From an uncultured Bacteroides sp. (GTDB lineage: Bacteria; Bacteroidota; Bacteroidia; Bacteroidales; Bacteroidaceae), in contig CASENM010000045.1 of assembly GCA_949289295.1 (NCBI GenBank), positions 62,001 through 126,000 of the forward strand: 64,000 nt of DNA, in the 5' to 3' direction. Below, one piece after another: positions 55,001-62,372 of this stretch; positions within the stretch are counted from its first letter, which is position 1; each line of letters opens with the position of its first letter. A program made the position numbers and the translations under genes. Below the pieces are notes generated by a model. That model saw only the letters and a program-made list of their open reading frames with translations, searched no databases and was not told where the DNA came from.

Positions 55001-55050
55001 AGCAGTCCGGCTATCCATTTATATCTTACAATTGTCTTTTTCATGTTCAT
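52024..55050 (-). CDS. Large tetratricopeptide-repeat protein, exported
   Basis: 1,008 residues, signal peptide (ending SLSAQQ), then TPR-like helix pairs along most of the length, e.g. ALYNLGYVYFKQKQYDRAQTWFV, YYLGLIAFEQKKYGEASGYLDQVL and NEIGLLYYQNDRYAQAIEAYKKV (separate blocks). It probably acts as a periplasmic scaffold. The gene overlaps the Nudix gene's stop by four bases and is followed by the barrel protein after 7 bases; all three form an operon. A second in-frame ATG at 55044 is possible. Function unknown. Confidence 0.82.
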   Translation of the reverse strand: MNMKKTIVRYKWIAGLLYILPMSLSAQQTEPLTGPERLFDDGKQLFLRHDYAAARQILSRYVKQTTHTRFLDEADYMLACSAFKLNSANRIQILQNYLATYPKSRYANRVKALIGSAYFFDGNYQAATDSYQQCDFGLLPDQERDACTLRMGTSYLKMNRLKDAAFWFNILEATGSEYKNDAIYNLAYINYVQGKYDAALKGFLQAGQEKEYAELAPYYVADIYLITGDYNHAQQIAQTYLSKNSAQKYALQMSRIAGEACFGTHDYSSAVRFLEIYCRQSERPERNALYKLGMSYFQTGVYSKAIDCLGKTTDPRDAMTQNAYLHIGLSGLQLKERNQTRMAFEQASTMNFDAAVREQALYNYALCIHETSYSPFAESVTVFERFLNEYPNSRYTDKVNNYLIEVYMNTHSYEAALRSIAKISSPGPRILEAKQKLLFRMGTQLFAQAHFKEAADYFSQSLHLGTFNQQTKADAYYWRGESEYRMEQYPQAANDFRLYMEFTTQRNNPEYALALYNLGYVYFKQKQYDRAQTWFVRCVQNHQLNNQSVKADAYNRIGDCDFYNRRFAEAEKQYAMASRTDASLGDYSLFQEGFVKGLQRNYSGKIQTLNQLISDYPQSQYMDDALYEQGRAFVQMDDTENAIKRYSLLLQHYPESALSRKAANEIGLLYYQNDRYAQAIEAYKKVITTYPGSEEARLAQRDLKSIYIDLNKVDEYMAFASSLPGGGSFDVNERDSLTYVAAERIYMRGNTEEAKNSFIHYLQSFSEGAFKADASYYLGLIAFEQKKYGEASGYLDQVLKYPGNKYAEKALSINATIAYDSKDYQKSLELYKRLADCTTSQENRLQAQLGALRSAVSLKSHPEIISTASALLAQNKLTPEIRNEALYCRAKALLQENKNQEAIADLKQLSADTRNIYGAESKYLIAQLHFDMGETAEAEKEVLDYIETSTPHAYWLARSFVLLSDVYMKLGRQMEAKQYLLSLQQNYQADDDIAEMIETRLAKLKSVK

Positions 55051-55574
55051 TTATTTTTATGTTCCGCTAAAAAGCGTGCAATACCTTTACGGATGGAATC
55101 AAGTCCGAATTCTTCCGGTTTTATCCGGTCGAGAGGAAGCCAGAATGAGTCGGCTACATCATCTTTTGCTTCAATCAGGCTGTCATCGGTCACTTTACAA
55201 AGGAAAAATTGGTCGAGCGTGTGTACCAGGAAGCCGGAATATAGATAGGTGTTCGGCAATGAGAAAAGATATTTTGCTTCTGTCACTGTCAGTCCTGTTT
55301 CCTCTTTCACTTCGCGGCTGACCCCTTCTTCGCCGGTCTCATACATGTCAATGAAACCTCCTGAAAGGTCCAGCGTGCCTTTCGCAGGTTCCTTGCCTCT
55401 GCGGCATACCAACAGTTCACCTTTATGGTTCAGGATGAACGCCACTGTTGCCGCACTCGGGTTGAAATAATAGACAAAGCCGCAGTCGGCACATTTCTTA
55501 GACTTGGCGTTGTGTATCTCAAAACGGTCGGAGCCGCATTTCGGACAGAATCTAAACAAATCTAATGGATGCAT
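55047..55574 (-). CDS. Nudix hydrolase with N-terminal zinc ribbon
   Basis: 175 residues. An N-terminal zinc ribbon (CPKCGS and CADCGFVYY) is followed by a Nudix domain whose box fits Gx5Ex7REUxEExGU: GGFIDMYETGEEG then VSREVKEETGL. It hydrolyses a nucleoside diphosphate linked to another moiety; the zinc ribbon is reminiscent of NudC-type NADH pyrophosphatases, but the substrate is not determined. First gene of an operon with the TPR protein. Confidence 0.88.
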   Translation of the reverse strand: MHPLDLFRFCPKCGSDRFEIHNAKSKKCADCGFVYYFNPSAATVAFILNHKGELLVCRRGKEPAKGTLDLSGGFIDMYETGEEGVSREVKEETGLTVTEAKYLFSLPNTYLYSGFLVHTLDQFFLCKVTDDSLIEAKDDVADSFWLPLDRIKPEEFGLDSIRKGIARFLAEHKNK

Positions 55575-55605
55575 TGTTTTCTTTCAATTTTGTTGTAAAA
55601 CTTCA

Positions 55606-55613
55606 CAAATATA
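55606..55613 (-). promoter_or_regulatory. -7 box of the Nudix-TPR-barrel operon
   Basis: Minus-strand TATATTTG, an exact TAnnTTTG match, 31 bases ahead of ATG 55574. No TTTG at proper -33 distance. Confidence 0.5.
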
Positions 55614-55718
55614 GGGATTTACATGAAATCAGTCATACGAAAGGTGAACAAATTGTTCTTTTTCTATAAAAAATCACGTTTTTTGGTTCAATATGGCTGT
55701 CCGATAAAAAACTTTTGC

Positions 55719-55726
55719 TACATTTG
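55719..55726 (+). promoter_or_regulatory. -7 box of the Lrp-family gene
   Basis: TACATTTG, an exact TAnnTTTG match, 34 bases ahead of ATG 55761. No clear -33 box. Confidence 0.5.
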
Positions 55727-55760
55727 CTTACAATATGATAAAACCAGAACCATTTGAAAT

Positions 55761-56228
55761 ATGGAAAAGATTGATAAACTTGACAGACAGATTCTGGAGA
55801 TTATCTCACAGAATGCCAGAATCCCGTTTAAAGATGTGGCAGCCGAATGCGGCGTGTCGCGTGCAGCGATTCATCAGCGTGTACAGCGGCTGATTGATTT
55901 AGGGGTGATTGTAGGATCGGGATATCATGTAAATCCGAAAAGCTTGGGATACAGCACGTGTACTTATGTCGGCATCAAGCTTGAAAAAGGGTCGATGTAT
56001 AAGAGTGTAGTAGCCGAGCTGAAAAAGATTCCTGAAATAGTGGAATGTCATTTCACGACAGGCCCTTATACTATGCTGACCAAATTGTATTCCACTGACA
56101 ACGAACATCTGATGGAGCTGCTCAACTCCAAGATTCAGGAAATTCCGGGGGTTACGGCTACTGAAACATTGATATCTCTGGAGCAAAGCATCAAGAAAGA
56201 GATCCCCATCCGCAAAGATGCCGAATGA
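55761..56228 (+). CDS. Lrp/AsnC-family transcriptional regulator
   Basis: 155 residues: N-terminal winged HTH (LDRQILEIISQNARIPFKD, then VAAECGVSRAAIHQRVQRL as recognition helix) and a C-terminal RAM ligand-binding domain with the glycine-rich turn (CHFTTGPYTMLTKLY). It controls genes in answer to amino acids. DUF4491 overlaps its stop by four bases, so the two are co-transcribed. The ptb-buk genes lie close on the opposite strand but a regulatory link is only a suggestion. Confidence 0.92.
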   Translation: MEKIDKLDRQILEIISQNARIPFKDVAAECGVSRAAIHQRVQRLIDLGVIVGSGYHVNPKSLGYSTCTYVGIKLEKGSMYKSVVAELKKIPEIVECHFTTGPYTMLTKLYSTDNEHLMELLNSKIQEIPGVTATETLISLEQSIKKEIPIRKDAE

Positions 56229-56557
56229 TGGACTGGACAGGTGCGTTGCATATCGAGGGCATTGTCATAGGAGTGTGTACTTTCCTTATCATCGGACTGT
56301 TTCACCCGGTTGTAGTCAAGGCTGAATATTATTGGGGAACACGATGCTGGTGGCTTTTCCTGCTTCTGGGAATGGCAGGAATTGTAGGGTCATTGCTGGT
56401 AGACAACATCCTTTTTTCATCCCTTTTGGGCGTATTCTCTTTTTCTTCCTTTTGGACCATCAAGGAAATATTTGACCAGCGTAAACGGGTGTTGAAAGGG
56501 TGGTTTCCGATGAATCCGAAAAGAAAGCATGAATATGAAATAGGAAAAGGCAGATGA
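56225..56557 (+). CDS. DUF4491-type small membrane protein
   Basis: 110 residues with three transmembrane segments (IVIGVCTFLIIGLFHPVVV, WWLFLLLGMAGIVGSLLV, and a shorter ILFSSLLGVFSFSSFWTI) and a basic cytoplasmic tail containing WFPMNPKR. I recognise it as the family called DUF4491, unknown in function. It overlaps the Lrp stop (ATGA), so translation is probably coupled; a second ATG is adjacent. A conserved Lrp-DUF4491 pairing would suggest a role in the same process. Confidence 0.8.
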   Translation: MMDWTGALHIEGIVIGVCTFLIIGLFHPVVVKAEYYWGTRCWWLFLLLGMAGIVGSLLVDNILFSSLLGVFSFSSFWTIKEIFDQRKRVLKGWFPMNPKRKHEYEIGKGR

Positions 56558-56571
56558 CTTTTTTGTAATTG

Positions 56572-56635
56572 AACACGGAGACACAGAGATTTATATTCAT
56601 TGATTTTTAAAATATATTCTCTGTGTCTCCGTGTT
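56572..56635. terminator. Terminator between DUF4491 and buk, 18-bp perfect stem
   Basis: AACACGGAGACACAGAGA and its exact complement with a 28-base AT-rich loop, followed by TTTG on the plus strand. It is shared by convergent genes. This 'acacggagacacagag' element resembles a repeat I recall from other Bacteroides intergenic regions. Confidence 0.7.
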
Positions 56636-56660
56636 TTTGATGTTCCTTTTTCTTATCCCG

Positions 56661-57728
56661 TCAGTTCCTGGGGGTGTATTCTTGTAGTGGCAGGATACCT
56701 TTCAAGGCACCTATGGCATTCATGGCAAGTGCACCCATTTCGTCTTCACCGGGAATTACCACAATTGGTGCCAGGCCTTCTATCCATTCTCGCAATGTGC
56801 TGATGCAATGGTCGTTGAAGGCAATTCCTCCTGTCAGGATAATGGCATCGGTCTGTCCGTGGAGTGCCACGTGCATGGCTCCTATCTGCTTGGCTATCGT
56901 ATAGAGCATGGCTTCCAGAACCAGCCGGTGTTTCTCGGCACCGGCATGTGCCCATCGTACGATGCTTTCCACATCAGTCGTTCCGAGGTGGGCGAACAGT
57001 CCTCCGCGTCCGTTCAGCATTTTCCGGATTTCCGGATAAGTGTATTTCCCGCTGAAGCAAAGGTCCACCAGCTGGCGGGCCGGTACCGTTCCGGCTCGTT
57101 CCGGGCTGAAAGGTCCTTCTCCGTTGAGTGCATTGTTCACGTCGATGACTTTTCCGTAGTGGTGTGCGCTGACCGATATCCCCCCTCCCATGTGGGCTAC
57201 TACCAGATTCAGCTCCTCATATTTTTTCCCGATACGTGCCGCATAGTTGCGTGATACCGCCCGGCTGTTCAGGGCATGGAATGCGGAAATGCGGGGGATT
57301 TCCGGGACTCCTGTCAGGCGTGCGATGTCACATAGTTCGTCTGTCACTACCGGATCGGCAATATAGGCGGGGCACTGGAATTCGGTGGCTATCTCATCGG
57401 CTATCCATGCACCCAGATTGGATGCATGTTCCATGTCAGCATACCATAGGTCGTGCTTGATGCCCTCGTCAATCCGATATACTCCTCCCGGAGTGGGCTT
57501 CAGAATGCCTCCTCGTGCCACAATCGCATCGAATCCGTCTGTCAGTCCCGTTTTTGCCAACGTTTCTTTTACGTGTTGTCTGCGGTAGTCATATTGCTCG
57601 TTTATGTGATGGAACTGGGCCAACTCTTTTGCAGGATGGGAGATACTTTCTTTCCATAATGCTCCGTTTTCGTCATAAACAGCCAGCTTGGTAGAGGTCG
57701 ATCCTGGGTTGATTACTAGTATTTTCAT
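56661..57728 (-). CDS. buk: Butyrate kinase
   Basis: 355 residues, acetokinase (ASKHA) fold: ILVINPGSTSTKLAVY is the N-terminal phosphate-binding segment, NLVVAHMGGGISVSAH the central loop, and AIILTGGIAFND the adenosine motif. It converts acyl-phosphate and ADP to the acid and ATP. In Bacteroidales the acyl group is likely butyrate or branched-chain (isobutyrate, isovalerate) from amino-acid breakdown. ptb ends 27 bases upstream on the same strand; the pair is a fermentation operon. Confidence 0.93.
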   Translation of the reverse strand: MKILVINPGSTSTKLAVYDENGALWKESISHPAKELAQFHHINEQYDYRRQHVKETLAKTGLTDGFDAIVARGGILKPTPGGVYRIDEGIKHDLWYADMEHASNLGAWIADEIATEFQCPAYIADPVVTDELCDIARLTGVPEIPRISAFHALNSRAVSRNYAARIGKKYEELNLVVAHMGGGISVSAHHYGKVIDVNNALNGEGPFSPERAGTVPARQLVDLCFSGKYTYPEIRKMLNGRGGLFAHLGTTDVESIVRWAHAGAEKHRLVLEAMLYTIAKQIGAMHVALHGQTDAIILTGGIAFNDHCISTLREWIEGLAPIVVIPGEDEMGALAMNAIGALKGILPLQEYTPRN

Positions 57729-57755
57729 AGGGTTGGTATTTATTGGTTGATTTTT

Positions 57756-58688
57756 TTAAGATTCAGAGCTCCTTTCCCCGGCCAGGCAGGCCAGTGCCAA
57801 ACTGTAGTATTTGGAGTTTCCGGAATCACTCCGGGAGGGAACTACTACCGGAGCAACGGTTCCTGTCAGCATACCGGCCATATTTGCATCGCCGAAGAGC
57901 GACAATGTCTTGTAGAATGTATTCCCTGCCTCGATGTTCGGGAAAATCAGGATGTCTGAATTCCCGACAACGGGCGAAGAAATCCCCTTGATGTCTCCGC
58001 TGTGCTTGTCGCAAGCTGTTTTTGCATCCATGGGCCCGTCAATGAAAACCGGACCGAATTTACCTTGCAAGGCATCTTTCTTGAGCTGTACATAACTTAA
58101 TGTATGAGGGAACTTTTCATTGATTTTTTCCGTACAGTGTATCAATGCCACCCGTGGTTCTTCATTCCCGAATTTTTTGCACAAGCTGATGTCATTTTGA
58201 ATGATGGCACGGAACTGTTCAAGAGTAGGGCGGGGGATGACAGCCGCATCGGAAAAGAACAACAATTTATGGTATAAGGGAATTTGAGCGACTGTTATAT
58301 GGCTCAATACGCCCCCTTCGGGGAGGAGTCCGGCTCCTTTCTTCAATACAGCCCGAAGCAGATTGTCCGTATTGACAAGCCCTTTCATCAGGATGTCGGC
58401 TTCTCCTGTTCGTACCAGCTGCACGGCCAGTGCCGCCGCATCGTCGGGAGTGGAGGTTTCATAAATACGTATGAAGTCGGGCGATGCTGACCACAGATGC
58501 CATGCCACATCCAGATGTGCAGAATCTGTAACCAGCAGGTATTCTGCGATTTCTTCTCTCAGACTGCGGATAATGACATATTCTGTGTGAGGGTCGTTGG
58601 GACAAACGACCGCCACTTTTCTGCGTATGCCTCTGGACCGTAGACAATTTACCAGTTGGGAGAGTGTATGTATCTGTGTCATAATCAT
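57756..58688 (-). CDS. ptb: Phosphate butyryltransferase
   Basis: 310 residues of the phosphotransacetylase/phosphotransbutyrylase family: acyl-CoA + Pi to acyl-phosphate + CoA. Typical segments are ADILMKGLVNTDNLLRAVL, DIKGISSPVVGNSDILIFPNIEAGN (two adjacent blocks) and the C-terminal GTVAPVVVPSRSDS. Start at 58688 or an ATG two codons later. It precedes buk in one operon. A CATATTTG element on the minus strand at 58700-58707 may be its -7 box. Confidence 0.93.
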   Translation of the reverse strand: MIMTQIHTLSQLVNCLRSRGIRRKVAVVCPNDPHTEYVIIRSLREEIAEYLLVTDSAHLDVAWHLWSASPDFIRIYETSTPDDAAALAVQLVRTGEADILMKGLVNTDNLLRAVLKKGAGLLPEGGVLSHITVAQIPLYHKLLFFSDAAVIPRPTLEQFRAIIQNDISLCKKFGNEEPRVALIHCTEKINEKFPHTLSYVQLKKDALQGKFGPVFIDGPMDAKTACDKHSGDIKGISSPVVGNSDILIFPNIEAGNTFYKTLSLFGDANMAGMLTGTVAPVVVPSRSDSGNSKYYSLALACLAGERSSES

Positions 58689-58730
58689 TAGATTTTAAAC
58701 AAATATGCGAAAATTATTTGGATAAATCCC

Positions 58731-58738
58731 TATATTTG
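58731..58738 (+). promoter_or_regulatory. -7 box of the amidotransferase-dipeptidase gene
   Basis: TATATTTG, an exact TAnnTTTG match, 25 bases ahead of ATG 58764. A TTTG only 10 bases upstream is too close to serve as -33. Confidence 0.5.
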
Positions 58739-58763
58739 TCAGCATACACGAAACATTTAACGT

Positions 58764-60524
58764 ATGGCAACAACTTTCTCTTTTGATATAGATGCTGATT
58801 GTGCGGTCCTTCACAGCCGTTTCCCGAATCATAGGGAAGCTCCTCTGATAGGAATTACCGGCAATTTCAGTGAAGGTAATCTTTCGCTCGCGCAGGGCTA
58901 TTACCGATCGGTAATTCAGGCCGGAGGCGTTCCGCTCATCATTCCTCCTTATGAAGAAACGGACCTGCTTATTGATACTCTTGATTCGGTGGATGGTATT
59001 TTGCTTACAGGAGGCGGCGACATCAATCCGCTTTTCCTGCATGAAGAGCCTGCCCGGGGACTCCGCGGAGTGAATCCTTACCGTGACCGTCAGGAACTGA
59101 TGCTGGTGCGTCTGGCTGCCAACCGCCAGATTCCCATGCTCGGGATATGCCGGGGGATACAAGTGATGAATGCAGCTCTGGGGGGAACGCTTTATCAGGA
59201 TATCTATACTGAAGTTTCGGGAACCTTGCTCAAGCATAGTCAGGATATGGACCGTGCGTTCCCTTCTCATACCGTGGAGATTGTGCCTGACAGTCTCTTG
59301 TCCCGGATTATGCGGGCAGAGAAGCTTCCGGTCAATTCATTCCATCATCAGGCTGTCAAGGCCCCCGCGCCCGGATTCCGCATTTCCGCGGTGGCGCCTG
59401 ACGGAATTGTTGAAGCGATTGAGAGTACAGAATACAAGTCGATGCTGGGTGTACAATGGCATCCGGAATGTTTTATCCTTTCTGACAGGAACAGATGTAT
59501 GATGCCTCTTTTCGGATGGCTTGTCAAGGAGGCAAAATCTTTCAGGGAGGCCAAGCGGATCCATCGTCGTTTGCTGACGCTTGACACGCATTGTGACACT
59601 CCGATGTTTTTTGACAGGCAAATCAATTTTGCTGTACGTGACCCGCAGATTAAGGTCGATCTCCATAAAATGACTGAAGGGCATCAGGATGCGACTATCA
59701 TGGTGGCCTATCTGCCCCAGAGGGAACTTGCCGGAGAGGCTCTTGCAGCGGCTACGGCAAAGGCCGACCAACTGCTCGACGAGATTGAGGAAATGGTGGC
59801 GATGAACTGCACGGCAGTAGACATTGCCTATAAGCCTTCCGACTTGTACCGACTGAAGCAGGAAGGAAAGAAGGCCATTATGCTGGGTATTGAAAACGGA
59901 TATGCCGTCGGCGACGATTTAGCCAATGTGGCACGTTTCCGCCGGAGAGGGGTAGTCTATATGACACTTTGCCACAACGGAAACAATCTTATCTGCGGAT
60001 CTGCACGGTTCAATGACGAAAATAGGGGAGTCAGCGGGTTTGGAGAGAAAGTGATTCGTGAAATGAACAGGGTAGGCATGATGGTTGACCTGTCACATGC
60101 GGGAGAACGTACTTTCTATGAGACGCTGGAAATAAGTTCTATGCCGGTGGTGTGTTCTCATTCTTCCTGCAGGAGTCTTTGTAATCATCCTCGCAATCTG
60201 ACAGACGAGCAGCTGAAGGCGATTGCCCGGAAAGGAGGTACGGTGCAGATTTGTCTGTATGGAGGTTTCCTCCGGTCGGATGGTGAAGCCACCATCCGTG
60301 ACGCGATAGAGCATCTGCACCATGCCGTGAATGTAATGGGTATCGACTATGTAGGCATCGGAACTGATTTTGACGGCGACGGAGGAATAATCGGTTGCAA
60401 CGATTCGTCGGAGCTTGTCAATTTCACCCGTCAGCTTTTGTTCGAGCGTTACAGTGAGGACGATATCCGGAAAATCTGGGGAGGCAACTTCTTGCGGGTT
60501 ATGGAGGAGGTGCAGGGTGGCTGA
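58764..60524 (+). CDS. Fusion of class I glutamine amidotransferase-like peptidase (C26) and M19 membrane-type dipeptidase
   Basis: 586 residues in two enzymes. Residues ~25-255 are a gamma-glutamyl-GABA hydrolase/PuuD-like domain with nucleophile Cys129 (GICRGIQVMNA) and His233-x-Glu235 (QWHPE). From about residue 268 comes an M19 (renal-type) dipeptidase with zinc ligands in LDTHCDTP (His276, Asp278), IENGYAV (Glu), HNGNN, MVDLSHAGERT and VCSHSSCRSL, and GIGTDFDGDGG. No signal peptide, so cytoplasmic. A joint role such as removing a gamma-glutamyl group and then splitting the dipeptide is plausible but is inference. All catalytic residues look present. Such fusions do occur in Bacteroidales as far as I recall. 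Confidence 0.85.
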   Translation: MATTFSFDIDADCAVLHSRFPNHREAPLIGITGNFSEGNLSLAQGYYRSVIQAGGVPLIIPPYEETDLLIDTLDSVDGILLTGGGDINPLFLHEEPARGLRGVNPYRDRQELMLVRLAANRQIPMLGICRGIQVMNAALGGTLYQDIYTEVSGTLLKHSQDMDRAFPSHTVEIVPDSLLSRIMRAEKLPVNSFHHQAVKAPAPGFRISAVAPDGIVEAIESTEYKSMLGVQWHPECFILSDRNRCMMPLFGWLVKEAKSFREAKRIHRRLLTLDTHCDTPMFFDRQINFAVRDPQIKVDLHKMTEGHQDATIMVAYLPQRELAGEALAAATAKADQLLDEIEEMVAMNCTAVDIAYKPSDLYRLKQEGKKAIMLGIENGYAVGDDLANVARFRRRGVVYMTLCHNGNNLICGSARFNDENRGVSGFGEKVIREMNRVGMMVDLSHAGERTFYETLEISSMPVVCSHSSCRSLCNHPRNLTDEQLKAIARKGGTVQICLYGGFLRSDGEATIRDAIEHLHHAVNVMGIDYVGIGTDFDGDGGIIGCNDSSELVNFTRQLLFERYSEDDIRKIWGGNFLRVMEEVQGG

Positions 60525-60684
60525 CGTTGCCGGGCTTCTGCATCAGGCAATCTGCAAGGTATCATAAGAAAAAGTGGGGAAAGTGGATTTCTTATGTAAA
60601 TTAGTTATAACTTTACACACGAAACATTGTGGTAGATGGAAACTTTTCCGTACTCTATTCCCCGGTTTGCCTTGGTGAAGCCGG

Positions 60685-60748
60685 AAAAACGCTTCGGCGT
60701 TTTATCCAAAACGACGGGACGTTTTATTTAAAACGCCGAAGCGTTTTT
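60685..60748. repeat. 20-bp perfect inverted repeat, dispersed palindrome with nested inner repeat
   Basis: AAAAACGCTTCGGCGTTTTA (60685-60704) and its exact complement (60729-60748). The 24-base loop holds another inverted pair, AAAACG / CGTTTT. The arms share the core AAAACGCTTCGGCGTT with 33460-33499. It lies in the 284-base gap before the glutaminyl cyclase gene, which has no other feature I can see, and could terminate the upstream gene. Confidence 0.8.
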
Positions 60749-60808
60749 GTAAAGAAGTCTCTACGGATTTCTGGAGGTGGCGGATACAATTAAAATAAGG
60801 ATTGAAAT

Positions 60809-61813
60809 ATGACAGTTTTTAGAAAATTGTGGATGATGTGCGTGCCTTTGGCCGGAGTTGTATTGTGGTCATGCGGAAGCAGCAAGAAAAACAGTACTCC
60901 GGCAGAAGAAGCAAGTGGGCGGACCATCATACAGGCACCGGCATTCAATGCCGACAGTGCTTATTCCTATATTGATGCTCAGGTGAAGTTCGGGCCACGT
61001 GTCCCGAATTCAGCGGCCCATAAGGCTTGTGGAGACTATCTGGCCGCACAGCTGGAACGCTTCGGAGCAAAAGTGTATAATCAATATGCCGAACTGATAG
61101 CTTATGACGGGACTATCTTGAAAAGCCGTAACATTGTAGGGGCCTATAATCCTGAAACTAAAAAAAGGGTGTTGCTCTGCGCGCATTGGGACAGCCGTCC
61201 GTATGCCGATCAGGATGAGGAGAAATATCATCATACGCCTATCGACGGTGCCAATGACGGTGCCAGCGGAGTGGGCGTATTGCTGGAGATAGCCCGTCAG
61301 ATTCAGATGAAAGCTCCCGGAATAGGCATTGACATCGCTTTTTTCGATGCGGAAGACTATGGTATCCCTGAATTTTATGAAGGAACGTACAAGCAGGGCA
61401 CGTGGTGTCTCGGCTCGCAGTATTGGGGACGTATTCCGCATGTGAGCGACTATAAGGCACGTTTCGGTATCCTGCTGGATATGGTAGGTGGAAAAGACGC
61501 TACTTTCTTCTACGAAGACTATTCGGCGCGTACGGCCCATAATGTGATGACGAAAATATGGGATATGGCTGAAAGGTTAGGTTATGGCCGTTATTTCGTG
61601 AAAGAAGAAGGGGGAGGAGTGACCGACGACCATGTTTATGTAAACCTTTACCGGCAGATACCGTGTGTAGACATTATCCATTATGACAGGAACGGAGACA
61701 CGGGATTCAATTCTACGTGGCATACCGTGGATGATACGATGGAGCATATCGACAAGGCGACTCTTCAGGCTGTCGGACAAACGGTGATGGGAGTGATATA
61801 TAATGAACAGTGA
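60809..61813 (+). CDS. Glutaminyl-peptide cyclotransferase-like lipoprotein (M28 fold)
   Basis: 334 residues with lipobox WSC (Cys22) followed by GSSKKN, without acidic residues, so probably periplasmic. The zinc-enzyme core shows AHWDSRPYADQD (His126, Asp128), DGANDGASGVGVLLEIAR, FFDAEDYG and the C-terminal WHTVDDTMEHID. This is the pattern of type II glutaminyl cyclases, including those of oral Bacteroidales, which turn N-terminal glutamine of exported proteins into pyroglutamate. An M28 aminopeptidase is the alternative. No promoter box of the usual kind was found. Confidence 0.82.
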   Translation: MTVFRKLWMMCVPLAGVVLWSCGSSKKNSTPAEEASGRTIIQAPAFNADSAYSYIDAQVKFGPRVPNSAAHKACGDYLAAQLERFGAKVYNQYAELIAYDGTILKSRNIVGAYNPETKKRVLLCAHWDSRPYADQDEEKYHHTPIDGANDGASGVGVLLEIARQIQMKAPGIGIDIAFFDAEDYGIPEFYEGTYKQGTWCLGSQYWGRIPHVSDYKARFGILLDMVGGKDATFFYEDYSARTAHNVMTKIWDMAERLGYGRYFVKEEGGGVTDDHVYVNLYRQIPCVDIIHYDRNGDTGFNSTWHTVDDTMEHIDKATLQAVGQTVMGVIYNEQ

Positions 61814-61919
61814 ACAATTAACAGTTAATAATTGACAGCTGATGATTGATGGTGGATGGCGGATTGTTAAAACTCCGTGTGTCCATGGTGAATTGGAATA
61901 ATCAAAATAGATATAAAAC

Positions 61920-62351
61920 ATGAAGACAATTAACGAATTGCAGGACGAAGTGATTGAGGAGTTCAGTGATTTCGATGACTGGATGGACAAATACCAGTTG
62001 CTGATAGACTTGGGTAATGAACAGGCACCGCTGGCTCCGGAATACAAGACCGATGAAAATCTGATAGAAGGATGCCAGAGCCGGGTATGGTTGCAGGCTG
62101 ACTTGGTGGACGGGAAAGTGGTGTTTCAGGCTGAGAGTGACGCGTTGATTGTAAAAGGCATCATCGCTCTGCTCATCAAGGTTGTTTCCGGACACACACC
62201 GGGTGAGATTCTTGACTCAGACTTGTATTTCATCGACCGGATAGGGCTGAAGGAGCATCTTTCGCCCACGCGGAGCAACGGATTGCTGGCTATGGTGAAG
62301 CAGATGCGTATGTATGCCTTGGCTTTCAAGGCTAAGACAGAAGAGAAATAA
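61920..62351 (+). CDS. sufE: SufE-family sulfur acceptor
   Basis: 143 residues. The persulfide-accepting cysteine is Cys52 in EGCQSRVW, and IKGI-like KGIIALLIKVVSGHTP and the terminal helix are typical. SufE takes sulfur from the cysteine desulfurase SufS for Fe-S cluster assembly. sufS and the other suf genes are not in the window. sppA follows 21 bases later, so they may be co-transcribed. Confidence 0.93.
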   Translation: MKTINELQDEVIEEFSDFDDWMDKYQLLIDLGNEQAPLAPEYKTDENLIEGCQSRVWLQADLVDGKVVFQAESDALIVKGIIALLIKVVSGHTPGEILDSDLYFIDRIGLKEHLSPTRSNGLLAMVKQMRMYALAFKAKTEEK

Positions 62352-62372
62352 CCGTTTAATGACTGATTTGAT

